From: Thalassiosira profunda
Taxonomy: Eukaryota > Bacillariophyta > Thalassiosirophyceae > Thalassiosirales > Thalassiosiraceae
Length of the DNA stretch: 12,071 nt
Reading direction: 5' to 3'
Assembly (NCBI GenBank): GCA_036939355.1
Contig: JALLAP010001233.1
Location: forward strand, 1 to 12,071
Positions within the stretch are counted from its first letter, which is position 1. Each line of letters opens with the position of its first letter. The notes beneath the pieces were generated by a model. The model made no database searches. It was not told the DNA's origin and worked only from the letters and a program-made list of their open reading frames with translations. A program made the position numbers and the translations under genes. This document shows, piece after piece, positions 8,150 through 12,071 of the stretch.

Positions 8150-8548
8150 GCCCGGCCGAGCTGTTGCGAGTGGGGACAGAGAAAGTCTTTGGAAGGCTTC
8201 TTCGGTACCGTAACGAGATGGGCTGTTGTGCTTCGAGCTCCGGTGACGGGATAGTTGCTGAATGGTTCCGGTGTGACATTGGAGTATCCGGAACAAACAC
8301 AACTGGCAGCTCTTTGTAAAGTTAGTTCCAACTGGAGAGAGCCTGATGGCAAAAGCTCCTCCTCCATTCTCTTGAAGGGCTCGAGTTGCTCAACTTCACA
8401 TCGCCCAGCCTGGAACCAAAAAGGACTCTCCGGCCAAGAAGTGCTCAAGGTATTGCTGTTGTCGACACACGAAGATGACCCACAAGTTAAATGCACATTT
8501 ACACCACTTTACAGAAGCACATGGAGTTGCGGAACGGAAAACAACCAA
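8150..8548. other. Convergent intergenic spacer, no gene seen
   Basis: The 399 bp between the stop of the F-box/ARM gene and the stop of the PLAC8 gene should contain both 3' UTRs. A plus-strand open frame crosses it, but it starts at a non-ATG, runs antisense through the PLAC8 coding region and shows no recognisable protein. No repeat, tRNA or strong polyadenylation signal was recognised. Confidence 0.6.
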
Positions 8549-9610
8549 TCATACCACCAAAACACTTCCCTCCCCCACCCCTGCACCAATCCCCTCGTAC
8601 GCCTCGTCTTCGTCCCAGTCCTCCACTCCCTCTGCATTGCAACACACGGCCCTCCGCTCCTCGTAATCAACCGTATGCCTTGCCATCTGTCCCACGATGC
8701 ACAATTGGCACCACAACGCGCAGCAAATGTCCTCCCACCCCACCGGCGCCGCGCACAATCCCGCCTCGGCGTCGCTCCCGCACACGCCGTTGTTGGGATC
8801 GCACGCGCCGATTCGGTACAGCCACAGGCAGCTTTGCTCTGGGATGGAGTACACCCGCCGCATGGTGGCGCGGAGGTTGATCATGAGGTAGAAAATGAAG
8901 ATTCCGAAGAGGGCGCCGATCCAGGAGTTGAGGGTGTACTTGACCTTGTCCGCCCCGGACAGTTTCTCGTAGGAGTTGTCTTGGGCGTCCGAAAGGTCCT
9001 CCCAGGACGTTTGGTTGGTCGGATCAAAGTCGTCCAGATCCGGATCCGGCGTGGCCGTGAGCATCTGACACACGTAGTAGGCCACCGTGAGGATTGCAAT
9101 GTTGCGAAACGTCTTCTTGAACCTCCGATCGCCCTCGACGCGGCTGTCGTTCAAGCTCCCCGCGGAGGCGTCGTGCGTCCGCTTGCCAAGCCAGGTCATC
9201 TTCATACGCGTCATTAATTGCCCAATTAAAAACGGCTTGAAGCACCACGAATTGAGAAAGTGTGGATGACATGGTCCGAAGCGACAGCAATCGCAGAGGC
9301 CGTCGCGCCACATTCCAGTGGGGATGTCGCCCCTCGCGTATCCGGACCCCTTTGGCCGCCCCCTCCCTTTGGCCGTCGCAGCCCCACTCTCTTCGTCGGC
9401 GGGCACGGCCACCGCTACTGCCGCGGGTTGAGGGGAGAAGGGCACAATGAATCTCTGGCCCTTGATGACGCCGCCGTCCGGCACCACCACCGGGAACGTC
9501 ACCCCGTCTGCGATCAAATTGCAATTATGTGCNACATTGGTCGGCGCCGGGCTCGCGGGCATGGCGCCGCCGCCGCCCGTGGCGCCGTAGCTGGATCCTT
9601 TGGCCGTCAT
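8549..9610 (-). CDS. PLAC8-family membrane protein with inserted two-helix region
   Basis: A single exon of 353 aa; the ATG at 9610 has A at -3. The start is Gly/Ala-rich; residues 37-58 (VTFPVVVPDGG..KGQRFIVPF) form a VPxG-GQxF motif often seen beside PLAC8 in protists. Residues 82-90 (GRGRPKGSG) resemble an AT-hook. PLAC8 begins at W101 (WRDGLCDCCRFGPC, then C123) and is interrupted by two membrane helices (about 170-184 and 230-246) around an acidic loop holding one NQT sequon (N199). The second PLAC8 half is C296-C324 (CCALWCQLCIVGQMARHTVDY, then CC). PLAC8 proteins are cysteine-rich membrane proteins linked to metal transport and cell-size control in plants; no biochemical role can be assigned here. 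Codon 26 contains the ambiguous base at 9533, but GTN is Val in all cases. It is divergent from the lipase gene. Confidence 0.85.
   Translation of the reverse strand: MTAKGSSYGATGGGGAMPASPAPTNXAHNCNLIADGVTFPVVVPDGGVIKGQRFIVPFSPQPAAVAVAVPADEESGAATAKGRGRPKGSGYARGDIPTGMWRDGLCDCCRFGPCHPHFLNSWCFKPFLIGQLMTRMKMTWLGKRTHDASAGSLNDSRVEGDRRFKKTFRNIAILTVAYYVCQMLTATPDPDLDDFDPTNQTSWEDLSDAQDNSYEKLSGADKVKYTLNSWIGALFGIFIFYLMINLRATMRRVYSIPEQSCLWLYRIGACDPNNGVCGSDAEAGLCAAPVGWEDICCALWCQLCIVGQMARHTVDYEERRAVCCNAEGVEDWDEDEAYEGIGAGVGEGSVLVV
9516..9537. repeat. Dispersed 21-bp repeat, copy in PLAC8 coding region
   Basis: The 17-mer AAATTGCAATTATGTGC (9516-9532), then one N and ACAT, recurs at 10077-10097 in intron 1 of the lipase gene, where the N is absent. 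The core AATTGCAATT is itself palindromic. The copy lies in codons 26-32 of the PLAC8 gene. Confidence 0.6.
9533..9533. other. Ambiguous base in PLAC8 codon 26
   Basis: Single N. On the minus strand it is the third base of GTN, so the residue is Val whatever the base, if the N is one real base. If it marks a collapsed gap, an intron or insertion could be hidden here. Confidence 0.9.
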
Positions 9611-9849
9611 GATGTTGGTGTCTCAGAGCACGCGGACAGCTCAGAGGAGGTGAAGCGGCGTGTCGTCTCGAGTCGACGTCGAGTGCCCACAGTTCGCTTC
9701 ATCTCCTTCCTTCCCTCCTTTTTAGGCGCGCGCGGATTTGGGCGGAAAATCCGCGGCGGCATGCGGCACTACTGGTCCTCCTCTCCCAACACCCACGGCG
9801 GCAGGGCGGCGCTCGATCCACCGCCTCCATGCCCCAATAGTGCCTTTAT
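9611..9849. promoter_or_regulatory. Divergent promoter between PLAC8 and DAG-lipase-like genes
   Basis: The 239 bp between two opposite ATGs must drive both genes. It contains a perfect inverted repeat (9731-9755) and pyrimidine-rich runs near 9698-9724. The TTATA just before the lipase ATG (9846-9850) is too close to the start to be a usual TATA box. Confidence 0.5.
9731..9755. repeat. Perfect 9-bp inverted repeat in divergent promoter
   Basis: CGCGGATTT (9731-9739) and AAATCCGCG (9747-9755) are exact reverse complements around a 7-nt spacer, GGGCGGA. It lies 121 bp from the PLAC8 ATG and 95 bp from the lipase ATG. It could be a dimeric transcription-factor site; the spacer plus flanks (TTTGGGCGGAAAA) only loosely resemble an E2F site. 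Confidence 0.6.
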
Positions 9850-12047
9850 ATGCCGGCGCTCCAGGTGATCGGCTGCGGCCGCCCGGTGGGCCCGGACGGG
9901 CGGCGGCCGCGGGGCCTCACCACCCGGCCCTTCGCGGCCGACGACCTGCAGCTGCTTTGCGTTCTCATGTCGGCATATCGCGTCGTGCAGATCGCGTGCA
10001 TCGTCCCGTTCTGGATCCGCGTGTTCCTCTTTCGGCTGCACGGGCGCAATGTGAGTGCTTGTGGGGACGGGAGGAGAAATTGCAATTATGTGCACATCTT
10101 GTGCACATCTTGTGCACAAAATAGTATCTTGCGCACGTGATTGTGCTTCTCAATGGAGGGGATTGCAATTTTGCGCATTCTTTGTATCTTTTGCACGTGG
10201 CACGTGCCTCGGTTGAAGCATCTTCTCATCCATCCTATTCCGTCCACATTCAGTTTAACGGCCCTACCGGCCACCCCTCGTGGTGCGTCGACGACGCCGC
10301 GCCCACCTTGACGGCCTTGTCCGATGCGTACGTTCCCATCTACTTCGAAGAAGCTCCGAAGGACATGCTGGTGCCCTTCACATTGTACCTGGTTGTTTCC
10401 CTGGTGTACACCGCCCTGGACGTTGCATTGATTATGGGCCTCTGGAGCGCCGCATCGGTCGGGACGCCCGTCGAGCCGCGGGGACGAGACAAGGCATTGC
10501 GAGCGTTGCTTTGGATCAAGATTACCTTCATGAACTGTCTCTTGGTCGGGGTGTTGGGGAGCGGGATCTACTTCATCGCGGAGGGACGAAGGACCAATTA
10601 CGGATGCGGGGACATTGGGGAAAACGACGTGATAGCCCGCTTCGAAAGCTCNGCATCCCAGACGGGCAAAAGCCAGCTCTATGGGCGCATATTCAACAGG
10701 GGCGGGGAACACCAAACCACCGCGGCGTGCTTGTGGGGCTGCGTCAAATGCTTGCAATGTTGCAGCTGCAACCGAATGGGCGGTGGGAAGATCCGAGCCC
10801 AGTCGGATCTCAAAGATGCGGCCGTCGCTCTTATGGAGTTCTTTAACTCAGAAGAGGCCGAAGCGGCCAGCTTTGATATCGTTCTGACGGATGTTTGGTT
10901 GGCTTTCAAGTTGCTTGGAAGGGTACGGAGGGAAAGAACACATAAGCTGAGCGAGCAGGCGAAACGAGATCGGAAGGGCAAGGACGAAGAGGCGTTGGTT
11001 GTAGCGACGAATGAAAAGGCAACTGGCGACGAGTCAGAACACAGCGGGATTGCAATGCGTTGGAACCAAAGCAACTTCTTTGCCGACGAGGACGAATTTC
11101 TTCTCCAATGCGCTCGCCCAAGTTCTTTTGGGAGTGCCAAAGTTACCCACAACGAGGACAATGAAAATGAACTGGGTTTGACTCGGAAGAAAATGCTGCG
11201 GCGCCACCGACCCTCCGATATGCACCACATTCGCCAGGCTGCGTTGTACGCAAACTATGCCCTTGGTCCTTACGATATTTATCCGGATCTTCTCTATGCA
11301 GAGGGGCTTTTGGACGGTGGGAGATCTGGACTCTATCTCCCAAGCCTCGATTTGGGAGAGAGCGACAACAACGAAAGTGTGTGTGCTTTTTCGCTGTCTT
11401 CTTGCTTTAGGCTGACAGATCTCGGCCATCCCAACACTGCAGTGGTTTACGGATCCTTTGAAACTGACATTCTCGCGACGCCGTATTGCATTCTTGTCGA
11501 CGAGGACGAAAGGACCGTTGTTGTGACAATCCGGGGCACTGCAACGCTGGAGGACATGGTTACGGACCTCCAATTTAGCTCTTCCGAGATGAATCGAGTA
11601 GGAGAAATATGCGGGTTTAATGGAAAGGGAAAGTGGGCTCATCGGGGTATGCTCGCCAAATGCAAATGGATCTACAATGACTTGACGAGGTAAGCGTGAG
11701 GCCTGCCGCACAATCCTTGAAGCGAGTTGCATCATCTTACACTGCCAGTCCATTTTCAGGAGAAAAATACTGGCGAGACTGTTGCCTGCGGACACAGACA
11801 GCGCTGCAAACATTCCAGACGGCAGTTTCAACCTCATGTTTACCGGCCACTCGCTGGGAGCAACGGTTGCAGCCATTTTGAGCGTCATGTTCAAGCCAGC
11901 GTATCCCCATTTGAAGTGCTATGCATATTGCCCTCCGGGCTGCAGTGTCTCCATGAACGTTGCTCTGGAATGCAGCGACTACGTCACTTCCATTGTAGTC
12001 GGCAATGATATAATCCCGCGAATCCGCGGCTCCAATTTCGAGATGCT
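9850..12047 (+). CDS. sn-1-specific diacylglycerol lipase-like protein (class-3 lipase), 3' end missing
   Basis: Model: exons 9850-10050, 10254-11689, 11760-12047, and on past the window; 641 full codons are visible. The start MPALQVIGCGRPVGPD resembles the N-terminus of animal DAGL (MPG-, then RRW-VG-D), which supports ATG 9850 despite T at -3. Membrane helices: exon 1 (LLCVLMSAYRVVQIACIV), then PFTLYLVVSLVYTALDVALI and KITFMNCLLVGVLGSGIYFI. A cysteine patch (C226-C239, CLWGCVKCLQCCSC) may be lipidated. A charged linker leads to the alpha/beta-hydrolase domain: RQAALYANYAL, VVVTIRGT, the catalytic elbow GHSLGAT with S577, and the likely catalytic Asp D629 in VVGNDIIPR. The catalytic His must lie beyond the window. 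DAG lipases release a monoacylglycerol and a fatty acid from DAG at membranes. Codon 10650-10652 is TCN, hence Ser. Confidence 0.86.
10078..10199 (+). repeat. Imperfect internal duplication in intron 1
   Basis: ATTGCAATT (10079-10087) recurs at 10162-10170, and GTATCTTGCGCACGTG (10124-10139) recurs with 14 of 16 matches at 10184-10199, exactly 60 bp later. The first offset is 83; the extra 23 bp is explained by two additional 11-bp units plus one base in the first copy. Confidence 0.7.
10089..10118 (+). repeat. 11-bp tandem repeat TGTGCACATCT (2.7 copies)
   Basis: Units start at 10089, 10100 and 10111; the first two are identical and the third is truncated to TGTGCACA. TGTGCACA is palindromic. 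Confidence 0.85.
10134..10206. promoter_or_regulatory. Three CACGTG (G-box/E-box) palindromes in intron 1
   Basis: Exact CACGTG at 10134-10139, 10194-10199 and 10201-10206. CACGTG is a well-known bHLH/bZIP binding core, so this may be an intronic enhancer. The first two are copies of each other within the intron duplication. Confidence 0.4.
10652..10652. other. Ambiguous base in lipase exon 2
   Basis: Single N at the third position of codon TCN (10650-10652), so Ser in all cases. The reading frame is unaffected if it represents a single base. Confidence 0.9.
11381..11410 (+). other. Candidate 30-nt micro-intron in the lipase gene
   Basis: GTGTGC at 11381, a pyrimidine-rich tract and CTTTAG ending at 11410 look like a complete tiny intron. 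It is 30 nt, in frame and stop-free; removal would give ESVLTDLGHPNT instead of an insertion of ten residues (CAFSLSSCFR). It is far shorter than the other introns here, so it may equally be coding sequence. Confidence 0.3.
11690..11759 (+). other. Intron of the DAG-lipase-like gene (70 nt)
   Basis: Donor ACGAG|GTAAGC, acceptor CCATTTTCAG|GAGA, phase 2. Unspliced, TAA follows at 11691; spliced, YNDLTR continues as RKILARLLP and on to the GHSLG elbow. Confidence 0.88.
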
Positions 12048-12071
12048 GTGAGTGCGAGGCGTTTTGGTTTA
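12048..12071 (+). other. Start of next lipase intron, cut by window edge
   Basis: ATGCT|GTGAGTGCG at 12043-12056 is a strong donor in phase 2; the unspliced frame meets TGA at 12049. The remaining exons, with the catalytic His, should lie to the right. Confidence 0.75.

Larger units (their letters stand above)
10051..10253 (+). other. Intron 1 of the DAG-lipase-like gene (203 nt, repeat-bearing)
   Basis: Donor CAAT|GTGAGT, acceptor CACATTCAG|TTTAAC, phase 0. It joins LHGRN to FNGPTGHPSW. It is about three times longer than the other introns here and carries an internal duplication, an 11-bp tandem repeat and three CACGTG palindromes. Confidence 0.85.

Noticed and set aside
8255..9217. Long plus-strand open frame (320 codons) across the convergent spacer and PLAC8 gene
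   Set aside because: It starts at a non-ATG codon, is antisense to a well-supported PLAC8 protein, and its translation is low-complexity with no recognisable domain.
9506..9533. 28-nt minus-strand intron (GTN...CGCAG) in the PLAC8 5' region
   Set aside because: Splicing at these sites shifts the frame into a TGA at once; the unspliced reading continues cleanly. It remains possible only if the N hides a larger gap.
9740..9751. E2F binding site in the PLAC8/lipase promoter
   Set aside because: TTTGGGCGGAAA lacks the required C in the TTTSSCSS core on both strands.
11034..11894. Minus-strand open frame of 286 codons opposite the lipase
   Set aside because: It is antisense to the conserved lipase domain and crosses its intron; the long openness follows from codon composition on the other strand.
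1..12071. tRNA, rRNA, CRISPR array, transposase or viral gene
   Set aside because: None was recognised by eye on either strand; repeats found are short and local.

Overview
This is a compact, intron-containing nuclear region of a eukaryotic microbe, most likely a unicellular alga or protist. Base composition is moderately GC-rich. Genes are 40 to 400 bp apart. Introns are mostly 62 to 78 nt, usually start GTGAG/GTAAG/GTACG, and end in TAG or CAG. A stramenopile (diatom-like) source is my best guess, because several families here are ones I associate with that group: a GKLG-type PDZ domain joined to a GCR1-like DNA-binding domain, PLAC8 proteins with inserted membrane helices, and a DAG-lipase-like protein beginning 'MPAL'. 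This is inference. No rRNA, tRNA, CRISPR, transposase or bacterial operon was found.

Layout, left to right: (1) the 3' end of an LRR plus cysteine-rich zinc-finger gene (+ strand), ending in a PCNA-box-like tail. (2) A three-exon gene (+) whose two long open frames join by splicing into one protein with about three degenerate C2 domains and four canonical EF-hand loops. (3) Convergent to it, only 42 bp away, a minus-strand gene with an N-terminal PDZ domain, a basic/coiled linker and a GCR1-like domain, in three overlapping frames. (4) A shared 243-bp divergent promoter. (5) A large four-exon gene (+, about 1194 aa) encoding an F-box, a cysteine-containing unknown region, importin-alpha-like armadillo repeats, a coiled coil, a basic NLS-like stretch and a C-terminal phospho-SIM-like motif. 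(6) A 399-bp convergent spacer. (7) A single-exon PLAC8 membrane protein (-). (8) A 239-bp divergent promoter with a perfect 9-bp inverted repeat. (9) A class-3 lipase related to sn-1-specific diacylglycerol lipases (+), running off the right edge at a splice donor.

Four of the five splice-joined gene models rest on strong sequence logic: each junction restores a recognised motif (the C2 C-terminus, EF-hand loop 4, the F-box, the lipase start of the GHSLG region) and keeps the phase. The PDZ/GCR1 model is less certain.

Functionally the genes are not an obvious pathway. Two themes recur: calcium/lipid/membrane signalling (C2-EF protein, PLAC8, DAG-lipase-like) and nuclear protein control (PIP-like zinc-finger protein, PDZ-GCR1, F-box-ARM-SIM). 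The F-box/ARM/SIM protein is the best candidate for something undescribed: it has the layout expected of a Cullin-RING substrate receptor that reads SUMO.
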